From JAABRB01 sp963735025 (GTDB lineage: Bacteria; Pseudomonadota; Gammaproteobacteria; Burkholderiales; SG8-39), in the NCBI GenBank assembly GCA_963735025.1, contig CAVTJG010000012.1:62001-126000 (forward strand): a stretch of 64,000 bases of DNA. Direction: 5' to 3'. Shown piece by piece: positions 1-9,082 of this stretch (positions are counted from its first letter, which is position 1; every line of letters starts with the position of its first letter). The notes under the pieces were generated by a model. The model searched no databases. It saw nothing but the letters and a program-made list of their open reading frames with translations, and was not told the DNA's origin. The position numbers and the translations under genes were made by a program.

Positions 1-213
1 CTCGGCAAGACAATCGGCGTGTCGAACCACCCCGAAGGCGCACCACAGCATTGCGCCGAAGACCAGGAGGAACAGGGCGCCTGTCCTGACGTCCAACTCG
101 GGCGTTCCCGGCAACGCGTCGGGAAAGGCGTAGAACGCGGCCGTGACGATTGCACCGAAGAGGAATGCGCTCTCGGTCCGCGCAGTCCGCAAGGACGACC
201 GGGCAATGCTCAT
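1..213 (-). CDS. ChaA-type cation/proton antiporter, N-terminal fragment (runs off window)
   Basis: An open frame starts at ATG 213-211 and stays open for 71 codons to the window edge, so only the N-terminus is present. It shows a short polar start, then two hydrophobic stretches (about residues 16-28 and 45-62) followed by FGVVRHADCLAE. This motif matches the conserved VVRHAD-LA segment that follows the second membrane helix in ChaA-family calcium/sodium:proton antiporters of the inner membrane. The gene lies 67 bp downstream of the ABC permease on the same strand, so it could be co-transcribed, although no functional link is evident. The family call rests on one motif and the helix spacing; the catalytic region lies outside the window. 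Confidence 0.62.
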   Translation of the reverse strand, partial: MSIARSSLRTARTESAFLFGAIVTAAFYAFPDALPGTPELDVRTGALFLLVFGAMLWCAFGVVRHADCLAE

Positions 214-280
214 GGCTCTTCTTTCAGCTCGGAGGTCAATCCGATTGCCCGGGCGGGGAAACTCGAATTCTTTCCGCTGC

Positions 281-1126
281 CTAGTCCTTCCGATCTAGCC
301 GATTCCAGGGGGCAATGCGCGCCTCGATGCGTCGGAGCAACTCCGAGAACAGGATCCCCATCGTCATGAGCAGAATCACCGGGACCAAGGTCTTGTCCAT
401 CTCGAAATTATGCGCGTAGCGCACGACCATGTAGCCCAGGCCGGAGATCGACGTGTAGAACTCGGCAATGATCATGCCGACCAGCCCGCGACCTAGAGCG
501 AGACGGATGCCAGCTGCGATATAGGGCACTGCGGAGGGAAGCAGGACGTCAAACCACATTCGGCGCTCGGAGCTGTTGAATGACCGCGCCACCTCGAGCA
601 GGCTTTTGTCGACGTTCTTGACGCCTTGGTAGGTATTGATGAGGATCGGAAAGACCGCAAAGAGAAACACCACCGTGACCTTGGCCTCGATCCGGATGCC
701 CAGCCAAAGGACGAGCAACGGCACCAGCGCAACCATCGGCGTGCAATAGAGCGCGTTGACGTACATGTCGAGCGTCCAGTCGACCTTGGCGAATCGCGCC
801 ATGATCAAACCGAGACCGACCCCGATAACGATCGCAAGCACAAGCCCGTAGACGAGGATCTGGATGCTCTGCTTCGCGTAGTGCCAGAGCTCGCCGCTTA
901 CCGTGAGCTCGTAGAAAGCCTTGGCGATTGCAGAAGGGTATGAAAAGAAGATCGGGTCAATATACGGTCCCGCTGCTTCCCAGATCGCGAGCACGATGAT
1001 TGCCGAACCCAAGCGGTACGCGAGCGGGGTTTCGCGGAGACGACTCAGCAGACCGCCCGATTGCGGCGACCGGCTGACCGAATTGGTGCCCGTCGCCGCG
1101 GTCGTTGTCATGTTTTGATTGCTCAT
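281..1126 (-). CDS. ABC transporter permease, nitrate/sulfonate/taurine (SsuC/TauC) type
   Basis: 281-residue inner-membrane permease. A polar N-terminus of about 35 residues is followed by hydrophobic segments typical of the BPD_transp_1 fold. The region around EVARSFNSSERRMWFDVLLPSAVPYIAAG fits the EAA loop that contacts the ATPase, and the next segment has the GLVGMIIAEFY pattern common in SsuC/TauC permeases. It lies 50 bp downstream of the binding-protein gene on the same strand, so the pair is an operon. The substrate cannot be told from sequence; relatives import alkanesulfonates, taurine, nitrate or pyrimidine precursors. No ATPase gene accompanies it within the window: the next gene downstream is the ChaA-type antiporter. 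Confidence 0.88.
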   Translation of the reverse strand: MSNQNMTTTAATGTNSVSRSPQSGGLLSRLRETPLAYRLGSAIIVLAIWEAAGPYIDPIFFSYPSAIAKAFYELTVSGELWHYAKQSIQILVYGLVLAIVIGVGLGLIMARFAKVDWTLDMYVNALYCTPMVALVPLLVLWLGIRIEAKVTVVFLFAVFPILINTYQGVKNVDKSLLEVARSFNSSERRMWFDVLLPSAVPYIAAGIRLALGRGLVGMIIAEFYTSISGLGYMVVRYAHNFEMDKTLVPVILLMTMGILFSELLRRIEARIAPWNRLDRKD

Positions 1127-1176
1127 CGCTCGGGATTGTTCGGGTGCATTGCCATATCATCCGACTGTTGCGCTGC

Positions 1177-2202
1177 TCAGCCCGGGCAGACGGGGCCTTT
1201 CCACATTCCCAGCGATTTCAATGCCTCCTCGGAAATCGAGACGTCCACGAGCTCGCCATAGGTCGGAACCGCGCCCTTGATGTTGCCGACTTTCTTCATC
1301 AGCTGGGCAGTGAAGTTGATCCGATCCGGGGAGAGGCCGCTGTTCGCGTCCCACACACAAGCCGCGACCAGCTCGTCGTAGGCCTCGGAGAGGATCTTGG
1401 CGTCCAGGCCGGTGTGCTTCACCAGGATGGGCATCACCTTCTGCTTGTCGGTGTACATCGTACGCGTGCCACGGATGATGGCCTTGGTCATGCCCACGAC
1501 GTCCTTGCGCCGCTTGGCGATCATGTCTTCCTTCACGACCACCGAGGTGTAGAGCTGCTTGGGAGATATTTCCCATAGCTTGGCGAGCACGTGCAAGTCC
1601 GGTTTCTTGCTCTGCGCGACCTTGAACTGCTCGACGTGCAGAATGGCCGTGTCGATCTGGCCGGCGACGAGTGGCGGGACGTCCTCGCTCAGGATGCTGA
1701 CGAAGTTGACGTCGTCCTTGGTCAAGCCGGCCTTGCGAATGACCATCATGCTAAGAATGAAGGCGAACCCGCCGGGCTGCTGGATGCCGATGCGCTTCCC
1801 CTTGAGGTCCTGAAGCGTCTTGATGTTGCCCTGCACGGTCATCGTCGCCTCGAGCTTGGGTGCATTCGCCAGGACGATCTTCGTCTTGGCACCGTTCGCC
1901 CGCCCGACTATCGAGAACGCACCGGAAGAGATTGCGGAATCCACGTCGCCGGATACGACTGCGCGGAAGGACTTCACGCCCCCTTCGAAGTCGAGCATCT
2001 CCACGCCGAGCCCCTCTTCCTTGAAGTATCCGAGGTCGTTCGCGACGATGACCGGCATGTGCACGACGTTCGGCGGCACGGTAAGCATGCCGAAAGATAT
2101 TTTGTCCTCTGCCAGCCCCGTCTGCGGGGCGCCGACCATCAACGCGAGCGCTGCGGCCGAGAGCAGTGCGCGGCCTCCGTTATTGAATGGCTTATTAGTC
2201 AT
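1177..2202 (-). CDS. ABC transporter substrate-binding protein, NMT1/SsuA-like
   Basis: 341-residue periplasmic binding protein. The start is ATG 2202 because a strong GGAGGAGGAG Shine-Dalgarno lies just upstream; an in-frame extension to 2319 lacks one. Residues 1-31 form a Sec signal peptide (hydrophobic ALLSAAALALMVGA, probable cleavage near GLA-ED). The mature protein has the NMT1/SsuA pattern: an N-lobe with ANDLGYFKEEGLGVEML, a central KGKRIGIQQPGG segment, and VPPLVAGQIDTAILH. It would deliver its ligand to the adjacent permease. The ligand is not predictable. It is the first gene of its operon and is transcribed divergently from the HD-GYP gene across a 380-bp gap. Confidence 0.88.
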   Translation of the reverse strand: MTNKPFNNGGRALLSAAALALMVGAPQTGLAEDKISFGMLTVPPNVVHMPVIVANDLGYFKEEGLGVEMLDFEGGVKSFRAVVSGDVDSAISSGAFSIVGRANGAKTKIVLANAPKLEATMTVQGNIKTLQDLKGKRIGIQQPGGFAFILSMMVIRKAGLTKDDVNFVSILSEDVPPLVAGQIDTAILHVEQFKVAQSKKPDLHVLAKLWEISPKQLYTSVVVKEDMIAKRRKDVVGMTKAIIRGTRTMYTDKQKVMPILVKHTGLDAKILSEAYDELVAACVWDANSGLSPDRINFTAQLMKKVGNIKGAVPTYGELVDVSISEEALKSLGMWKGPVCPG

Positions 2203-2582
2203 GCTCTCCTCCTCCTGGGCATTCCGTAATCCACAGATGGCATAGGATGCGTCGTACGCCCATATGCCGACATCCGAGATTCTAGGCGTAGGGGCACGAG
2301 GGAGCAATCGCCATGACATTTCTCATTTCCGTCATTTCCGACATTTCGGATCCCCAGCTGAAGATACGGCATTGCGGGATCGAAATCGTTCTCATGCACG
2401 GACGATCCTGGCACCTCGCGGCCCCACCTACCTCGGCGTAGTAACATCGCTCCGGCCCCCCCGGAGCCGACCCACCGAATCGGCGATGGCCGACACCTAC
2501 GACGCGTGCGCGACGCTCCGATTTCCTGACTCCGACCCCAGTCGCAACGCCACCGCCCACCGTTCACGCCAGGACGTCCAGC
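2203..2582. other. Divergent intergenic region between binding protein and HD-GYP gene
   Basis: 380 bp without a convincing gene. It must hold the promoters of two divergent transcription units. The clearest structure is the short tandem repeat at 2317-2350 (separate entry). No convincing sigma70 -35/-10 pair, riboswitch fold or small ORF with a ribosome binding site was recognised. Confidence 0.5.
2317..2350. repeat. Tandem imperfect 9-bp repeats (CATTTCCGW type)
   Basis: Four copies of CATTTC start at 2317, 2324, 2333 and 2342, the last three at an exact 9-bp period (CATTTCCGT, CATTTCCGA, CATTTCGGA). On the other strand this reads as repeated GGAAATG. Placed about 115-150 bp upstream of the binding-protein start in a divergent region, it could be a multimeric regulator-binding site. 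Function is inference. Confidence 0.55.
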
Positions 2583-5559
2583 ATGCAACCCGCCACTCCT
2601 TCCGGCTCCGCCGCCGCCAAGCGCTTCCCGCTTCACATTCACATCGGGACGCTCTCGATCGTGATGATCATTCTGACTGGCGGGGTCATCGGCTGGTTCA
2701 ACTACGCGCAGAGCTCGCGGATCATCCTCGCCGCTGCAGATCGCGTATTCAGCGACCTGTATCGCGAGATCGCGACGGATCTCGCCAACGGGTCCAGGCT
2801 GAACCACACGGCGATCGAGATGCTCGCGCGCTCGGAGCTTGCCGAAGCGCGGAGCACCGAGGCGCGCCTCGCGCTCCTGCCCCTGCTGCACGCCGCGCTG
2901 GCGCACAACGAGCGACTCTACTCCCTGTACGCCGGGTATGGCGACGGCGCTTTCTTCCAGCTCGCACCGCTGCGCACCGAGGCGCGCCGCGAGTTCTACA
3001 AGGCACCGCCTTCAGCCGAATTTCTGGTCTGGTCCATCGAAGACGGCGGACCCGGAGCGCCCTCGTCCTACCGGTTCCTGGACAAGGACCTCAAACTCAT
3101 CGCCGAACGTCCTTACGACGGCGCGCCATATGATCCACGCAAGCGACCCTGGTTCACTGCGGCCCAAGGTACAGATCGAATCGTCGTCACCGCTCCGTAC
3201 GTCTTCTTTTCACATCACGAGGTGGGCGCAACGGTCGCGCTCCGCGGCGACGGCGGCGCGAGCGTCGTCGCGGGAGATATCACGCTGGCGCAGCTCTCGG
3301 AAATCCTGGCACGCCAGCGCATCACTCCGTCGACCGAGCTCGCCCTTCTGACCGACGACGGAAAGGTTCTCGCCTATCACGACCCGGGCAAGGTGATTCG
3401 CGATAGCGCTCCGGGGGAAGCTGCCCGTCTCGCAACACTCGCGACGCTCCAGTTGCAGGTCCTCGAGCAGGTCATGGCGCACCGCAGCCAGCAGTCGGGT
3501 CTCCTCGATTTCCAGTGGAACGGCCGGGACTGGAAAGGGGAGCGAAAGCCGCTGCAAATCACGGATGACACCACGGTACAGCTCGTGATGGCCGCGCCGG
3601 AATCGGAACTGGTCGCCGAGGCCGACCGGGTGCGCTGGCGTTCCCTGCTCGTCACCGCACTGCTCGTGCTGGTCGCCGCGCCGCTCGCGTGGCTCGCCTC
3701 GCGAATGATCTCCACCCCGCTTCGCCGGCTGGCCGCCGAGACTCGAGCGATACGCGAGTTCGACTTCCGCGCTCCTGTCGACACGCGCTCTTTCGTGCTC
3801 GAGATCAATCATCTCGCGAGCGCGATGGACAAGATGAAGCAGACCGTGCGCAATTTTCTCGGCATCTCGGCAGACCTTTCCGCCGAGTCGCGCTTCAGCG
3901 CCCTCCTCGGAAAGGTATGCCGGGAAGCGATGAGCGCGGTCGACGCCGATGCCGGCATCGTGTACCTCGTCAGCGACGACGAGCGGACGCTGGTCCCCGC
4001 GGAGATCGACTTGCGCTCGCCGGCGCGCGCCCCAGCCGCAGATACCGTCGTGGGTGTGCCTCTCGAAGAGTCTGCACGGGGCGGTGGCGTATCACGTGCC
4101 GTACGCGCCGGCGAAGTCGAAACAATTTTTTGTGTCCGAAGCGGATTCCCGGGAGTTGGGAGGCGGGGCAAGCGCGCTCTTCACCGCGCTCGACTGTCAG
4201 GGTCTTACTGCAACCGCGGTGCCGCTCAAGAACGTTCAGGGCAGTGCGGTCGGGGTACTGTGCTTGCTGCACCGTAGCGCGCAGGGGGAAGCGGCCGATG
4301 CGTCCGACAGCGAGCGGATCGCATTTGTGCGCGCCCTGGCGGGTGTGGCCGCGGTGGCGATCGACAATCAGCGATTGCTCAAGGCCCAGAAGGATCTTCT
4401 CGATGCCTTCATCAAGCTCGTGGCGGGAGCGATCGACGCCAAGTCACCTTACACCGGTGGACATTGCCAGCGCGTTCCCGAGCTCACTCGCATGCTTGCG
4501 CTGGCCGCCTGTGAAAGCGATGCGGCGCCATTCAAGGGCTTCGCGCTGGACGAGCAGGACTGGGAAACACTGGACATCGCGTGCTGGCTCCACGACTGCG
4601 GCAAGGTCACGACTCCCGAATACGTGGTCGACAAGGCGACCAAGCTCGAGACGCTCTACGACCGGATCCACGAGATCCGCATGCGTTTCGAAGTGCTCAA
4701 GCGCGATGCGGACGTGGCCTGCTGGAAGTCGATCGCGGAAGGCGCAGACCCGGCGGCGGCGACCGCGCGCCGGGACGCGGAATGGCGCACGCTGGACGAC
4801 GATTTCGCGTTCGTGGCCGAATGCAACGAGGGCGGCGAATTCATGGCGCCCGAGCGCATCGAGCGGCTCAAGCGGATTGCGGCGCGAACCTGGCAGCGAA
4901 CCCTGGACGACCGGATCGGCATCTCGTGGGAAGAAAAGGCGCGCAAGGATCGCCGCGCGCCGTCACCCCTACCTGCAACCGAGCCGCTGCTCGCCGACCG
5001 CCCCGAACACCTTGTTTCCCGCGCCGAGGGCGAGCAGATGCCACCGGACAATCCCTGGGGGTTCAAGCTCGAGGTCCCCGAACACAAGTACAATCGGGGC
5101 GAGCTGCACAATCTGTCGATCGCGCGCGGCACGCTCTCGCCGGAGGAGCGATATGCGATCAACGACCATATCGTGCAGACGATCATCATGCTTTCCAAGC
5201 TGCCGTTTCCCAAGCCGCTGCGCCGGGTGGCGGAGTTCGCTGGCGGACACCACGAAAAGCTCGACGGCACCGGCTACCCCAAGCGGCTTACAGCGAGCGA
5301 GATGAGCCTTCCGGCGCGGATGATGGCCATCGCGGACATCTTCGAAGCGCTGACCGCGAGCGACCGACCCTACAAGAAGCCGAAGCGGCTCTCAGAGGCG
5401 ATCAAGATCATGGAGTTCATGCGCAAGGACCGGCACATCGACCCCGAGCTCTTCGAGCTCTTCCTCACGTCCGGCGTATACCTCGCGTACGCCGAGCGCT
5501 TTCTTGCACCCGAGCAGATCGACGCAGTCGACGTCTCAGCCTACGTGGCCGCCGGATGA
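2583..5559 (+). CDS. Cache-HAMP-GAF-HD-GYP signalling protein, frameshifted at 4126-4131
   Basis: Read as one gene of about 991 residues with one frame break. Frame 1 (from ATG 2583) has a membrane helix at residues 17-38, a periplasmic Cache-like sensor (about 45-340), a second helix (353-374), HAMP (about 375-425) and the first half of a GAF domain. At a run of six T (4126-4131) the frame breaks; dropping one T joins VETIF to VSEADSREL and restores the GAF. The rest encodes an HD-GYP domain: HDCGK at about residue 670 and HHEKLDGTGYP at about 889. HD-GYP proteins hydrolyse cyclic di-GMP. The roughly 220-residue distance between HD and HHE is far longer than the usual 60 or so, so the domain carries a large insertion. 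The stop is 13 bp before the EamA gene. Sequencing error, phase variation and a true pseudogene are all possible. Confidence 0.82.
4126..4131 (+). other. T6 homopolymer at the HD-GYP frame break
   Basis: Six consecutive T at the exact place where the protein similarity switches from frame 3 to frame 1 of the plus strand. Removing one T gives an uninterrupted GAF domain. Confidence 0.75.
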
Positions 5560-5572
5560 GTCGAGCGGCCGG

Positions 5573-6424
5573 ATGACCGAAGGTGTCTGGTTCGCTCTCG
5601 GCGCGCTGGTCTTCTACGGCCTGGGTGACCTGGTGTACAAGCGCGCTGCCATGACGGGCGTGCCGCCGCACCAGTTCATGATGGTGCAGACGTGGTTCTT
5701 CACGTCGTTCGTCACCCTGTACGGCCTCGTCACCGGTACGCTCGTTCTCGGGCCGTCCGCCCTGTGGGGCGCGGCCGCCGCGGTCTTTGCATTTACCGGG
5801 TTCTACAATTTCGCCCAGAGCCTCAAGAGCGGATCGGTCAGCATCATTGCGCCGATCTTTCGCCTGAGCTTCACGGTGACGGCCACGCTCGCGATCGTTT
5901 TGCTCCACGAGCCGTTGACCCGGACGAAGGTCGCGGGCATCGGGCTCGCGCTAATCGCCGTTTGGCTTCTGCTGGGCGGTACGGGCGGAAGTTCAGAACG
6001 CAAGACGCGCGCGTCATCGCTCGTACGCGTTCTCGTCGCGACGCTGAGCGTCGGCATTGCCAACCTGCTCTACAAGTACGGGCTCGCCGCCGGGGCGACA
6101 CCGGCCAGCCTGCTCGTCGTCCAGGCGACCACCGTGGTGCTGATATCGGGCACCCTCGCGGCCTACATCGACGGCGGCATTCGCCCGGTGCGTCGGGTCT
6201 GGCGCTACTCGATCACGGCCGCCGTGCTGCTGTCGGGCGCGTTCGTTCTGCTGCTGGAAGGCCTCGCACGTGGCGAGGCGAGCGTGCTGGTGCCGATCGC
6301 GCAGATGGGCTTCGTCGTGACCGCCGTGATCGGTTTCACTTTCCTGCGTGAGCCGTTCACGCCGCGCCGCGGCGTCGGGCTCCTCGCCGCACTGGCCGCA
6401 CTCGCGAGCCTCGCGAGCAGCTGA
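5573..6424 (+). CDS. EamA/DMT-family transporter
   Basis: 283-residue integral membrane protein with about ten hydrophobic helices arranged as two EamA repeats (residues about 1-135 and 150-283). The second repeat starts after a polar linker SSERKTRASS. The repeats share the pattern of a glycine-rich first helix (LGALVFYGLGDLVYKRA / LVATLSVGIANLLYKYG) and a final helix after LREPFTPRR. Members of the drug/metabolite transporter superfamily export amino acids, metabolites or drugs across the inner membrane; the substrate is unknown here. The start is ATG 5573; an in-frame extension back to 5504 would overlap the HD-GYP gene and has no hydrophobic content. It follows HD-GYP by 13 bp and may be co-transcribed. 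It ends convergently with the SAF-domain oxidoreductase. Confidence 0.85.
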   Translation: MTEGVWFALGALVFYGLGDLVYKRAAMTGVPPHQFMMVQTWFFTSFVTLYGLVTGTLVLGPSALWGAAAAVFAFTGFYNFAQSLKSGSVSIIAPIFRLSFTVTATLAIVLLHEPLTRTKVAGIGLALIAVWLLLGGTGGSSERKTRASSLVRVLVATLSVGIANLLYKYGLAAGATPASLLVVQATTVVLISGTLAAYIDGGIRPVRRVWRYSITAAVLLSGAFVLLLEGLARGEASVLVPIAQMGFVVTAVIGFTFLREPFTPRRGVGLLAALAALASLASS

Positions 6425-6445
6425 CGCCGCGCCTATTTCCGCGGC

Positions 6446-7804
6446 TCAGGCGGCCGAGCGTTGCGGGGCCGCGAACATCGCCTCCATCTCGCGCCGCACC
6501 TTCACTGCGGAAACGTTCGCGTCCACCACGACGTCGGACCAGCGCAGGGCAGCACCGGCTTGCACCGGCCTCGTCAGCTTCCAGCCATGCGCAAGGCCAA
6601 GCGGAAGGCACCCCTGCGCGAGCGAATCCTCCGCGGGCATGAGGCGACCGACCACCGTGTAGCCTCCCTCGCCGTCGAGCATCTCGCCCGCCTTGAGATC
6701 GCGCTTCGCGGAGGCCACCGCATCCGCACGAAAGCCCGTTGCGCAGCCGGTCGGCTCCGCGCGCAATCCCACCGAGGCGACGGAAATACCCACCTCGAGT
6801 CCGATCAGGTGCCAGCGCTTGTAGAGACTCGCGTACCTGCCCTCCGGATCGGTGCGCACGCCATACTCGCTGAAGCAGCGGCGGATATATTCGGTCTCGC
6901 CCTCGAACACCACCCAGACCCCGAAACGGATGTCGTACGGCACCGCACGGCCATCGCGCTCGAGCGAGGACACGACCTCGACCTGACCCTTGTGATGGAG
7001 CTGGCCGCCCTCCTCCCGCGGTCGCATGACGAATGGCAGATCGTCCGTGCTGGCAGGCGGGAAGGTCAATCCGGCTGGCGCCGGCGTCAATCCGGTCGCG
7101 TTGGCGACTGCCGAGCTTTCAATCGCCGGCTTCGATCCGTCGAGAAACGAATTGAACATCTTCGGATTCAATCCGCCGATCCTGGCCTGCTCCGGCGTAA
7201 GCCCGTAGTAGCCCCAGACCGTCTCGGGAGTGGATTGAGCGAAATGAGGCAGCCACTTGTGGCCGCGCCCTGCGGCGACGACCGGAAATCCGGCCGCACG
7301 CGCCCAGTCGACGAGCTCGCAGATGAGCGCCGGCTGATCGCCATAGGCGAGGCTGTAGACGACGCCTGCCTCGGCTGCGCGCCTGGCGAGCAGCGGACCG
7401 CAAAAGGCGTCGGCCTCGACGGTCACCATCACGACATGCTTGCCGTGCCGGAACGCGCCGAGCGCGTGATCCACCGCCGCTATCGGGTTGCCGGTCGCCT
7501 CGACGATGATGTCGATCGCGGGATGCGCGACGAGCGCCTCCCAGTCGTCCCCGAGATGCGTCCGGCGTTCCTTGAGCGCGGCGTCGAGCGACGTGGCCGC
7601 ATACTCCTCCGGTCGCCATCCGACGCGCGCCAGGCTCGCGCGGGCGTTTTCGGGAGAAAGATCGGCGATGCCGACCAAATGGACGCCCGGCGTGCGCGGC
7701 ACCTGCGCGATGTACATGGCGGCGAACTTTCCGGCGCCGATCAACCCGACGCGCAACGGCTTGCCCTGCGCTTCCCGGGCCTGAAGCTTTGTATGCAGAT
7801 TCAT
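6446..7804 (-). CDS. NAD(P)-binding homoserine-dehydrogenase-like oxidoreductase with C-terminal SAF domain
   Basis: 452 residues. The N-terminus has a Rossmann fold (VGLIGAGKFAAMYIAQV near residue 20) and an EATGNPIAAVDHALGAFRHGKHVV segment like homoserine dehydrogenase/DapB relatives. A middle catalytic-like region is followed by a C-terminal SAF domain (about 350-430, including KRDLKAGEMLDGEGGYTVVGRL). The architecture matches the predicted homoserine-dehydrogenase-like family with SAF domain (COG4091); no enzymatic reaction is firmly known for it. The start ATG 7804 precedes MNLHTKL; the longer frame upstream is a shadow of the dioxygenase gene. It lies 28 bp downstream of the PhyH dioxygenase, so the two probably act on one small polar metabolite (inference). 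Confidence 0.82.
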   Translation of the reverse strand: MNLHTKLQAREAQGKPLRVGLIGAGKFAAMYIAQVPRTPGVHLVGIADLSPENARASLARVGWRPEEYAATSLDAALKERRTHLGDDWEALVAHPAIDIIVEATGNPIAAVDHALGAFRHGKHVVMVTVEADAFCGPLLARRAAEAGVVYSLAYGDQPALICELVDWARAAGFPVVAAGRGHKWLPHFAQSTPETVWGYYGLTPEQARIGGLNPKMFNSFLDGSKPAIESSAVANATGLTPAPAGLTFPPASTDDLPFVMRPREEGGQLHHKGQVEVVSSLERDGRAVPYDIRFGVWVVFEGETEYIRRCFSEYGVRTDPEGRYASLYKRWHLIGLEVGISVASVGLRAEPTGCATGFRADAVASAKRDLKAGEMLDGEGGYTVVGRLMPAEDSLAQGCLPLGLAHGWKLTRPVQAGAALRWSDVVVDANVSAVKVRREMEAMFAAPQRSAA

Positions 7805-7832
7805 GGCTACTCCAATCGACGAGCGGTGTCGC

Positions 7833-8679
7833 TCAGGCGGCCTCGGCCAGGGCACGCAGCTCCTCGGCGGGCGTGCCGTTCTTCCATGGCAGCTCCACAG
7901 GATAGTCCCGGAGCAGACAATCGTCCGGAAGCGCTTGAATCGGCGTCGAAGTCGCGATGCGCGATGTAGCCCGGCCGGCTGAAGCGCCGGATATGGTTCG
8001 AGACTGCGCAGAGGCTGAGATACACGTTCCAGCGGTCCCACGGCGAGAGATTCGACGTCGAGGCGTGCACGAGGCAGCCGTGGAACATGAGCATCGACCC
8101 GGCAGGACCTTTCGGCGCGACCAGTCCCCCGCGGTCGACCAGCTTGCGGATCGAATCGTGGTTGATGGTCCAGAGCGGATAGCTCGTGGTGGTGGTGTCG
8201 TGGTCGGCCTCCACCACGCCCAGCTTGTGGCTGCCGGGAATGAACATCAGCGGACCATTGAACTCGTTCACCTCGTTCAGAAAAATGGCGACGTTCATGG
8301 AGCGCGCCTCCGGCATGGCGTCGTCGTTCTTCCAGGTGCCGTAATCCTGGTGCCACTGCCAGACATCCCCGTCGAACGCGACCTTGCCGTTGATCTTGAA
8401 CTGGTGCATATACACACCCTCGCCGAAAAGCTGCATGACCGGCTCGATCATTCGCGGATGACGCGCCAGGCGGGCGAACACGGGGTTGTACATGTGTGCC
8501 GCGAAATTCGTCCGAACGGCTTCGCTGCCCTTTTCCCGCACGTTCTCGGGGCGGTGCTGGCGGAAGATCCCCGGGACCTCGTCGGACAGCGCCTTGATCT
8601 CCGTCTCCGAGAACAGGCCCGGAAAGAAGATGTAGCCGTCGCGATCGAAATCCTCGATTTGCTTCGGGGTGAGCTCCAT
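7833..8679 (-). CDS. Phytanoyl-CoA dioxygenase (PhyH) family Fe(II)/2-oxoglutarate oxygenase, frameshifted near 7947
   Basis: Non-haem iron oxygenase of about 281 residues. Iron-ligand motif HQD lies in WQWHQDYGTW, a distal histidine in FHGCLVHAS, and the 2-oxoglutarate-binding arginine probably in SPWDRWNVYLS. The NEFNGPLMFIPGSH segment is shared with ectoine hydroxylase and related PhyH enzymes, but ectoine genes are absent. After IAHRDF the frame breaks: skipping one base at about 7947 continues with TPIQALPDDCLLRDYPVELPW and a normal stop at 7833. Unskipped, the frame runs into the next gene. The start ATG 8679 has GGAGG about 5 nt upstream; in-frame codons before it are a shadow of ftsB. 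It heads the operon with the SAF-domain oxidoreductase. Confidence 0.82.
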
Positions 8680-8752
8680 GGGGCCTCCTAGCTGGTCCTC
8701 ATAATCTCGCCGATGCCGGCTACGCAATGAGGCACGGACGGTATGAATCGCC

Positions 8753-9040
8753 TCAGCGGTTTGCCTGGTGCGGCTCGACGACCTGGAAGAATACTTCGTC
8801 CTTGCGCACCATGCCGAGCTCGAAGCGGGCGAGCTCCTCGACTGCGTCGAGCCCTTCCTTGAGATCGCGGACCTCGGCATCCATCACTGCATTGCGCGCA
8901 GTCAGGGCAGCATTACGATCCCGCTGCGCCTGCACTTCCCGCTCGAGCTCCGCGACGCGCAGCCAGCCACCCTTGCCGAACCACAGCGGGTACTGGATCA
9001 GGACGGTCAACGCGGCCAGCGCGAATGCGAGCAGGCGCAT
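8753..9040 (-). CDS. ftsB: Cell division protein FtsB
   Basis: 95-residue bitopic membrane protein. A single N-terminal membrane helix (residues about 2-18) is followed by FGKGGW and a heptad-type coiled coil (about 28-68) rich in Glu/Arg, then a C-terminal segment ending near VFFQVVEP. This is the FtsB pattern; FtsB joins FtsL and FtsQ in the divisome. ATG 9040 was chosen because AGGGA lies 7 nt upstream; a GTG two codons earlier would place it too close. It is the last gene of the pyrG-kdsA-eno-ftsB order, which supports the call. A 181-bp gap with two hairpins separates it from eno. Confidence 0.92.
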   Translation of the reverse strand: MRLLAFALAALTVLIQYPLWFGKGGWLRVAELEREVQAQRDRNAALTARNAVMDAEVRDLKEGLDAVEELARFELGMVRKDEVFFQVVEPHQANR

Positions 9041-9082
9041 TAACACGTCCCTACTTTACCGAAGGCGAGTGGCCTCCGGGCT

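Noticed and set aside
2203..2582. Riboswitch upstream of the ABC binding protein
   Set aside because: No conserved riboswitch core was recognised; only short tandem repeats.
4126..4131. Programmed ribosomal frameshift at T6
   Set aside because: No stimulatory stem-loop or internal Shine-Dalgarno was recognised, and seven other genes show similar breaks without slippery sites, so error is more likely.
7833..8679. Ectoine hydroxylase (ectD)
   Set aside because: The NEFNGPLM-PGSH segment is shared by other PhyH enzymes, the metal-site context differs and no ectABC genes are near.
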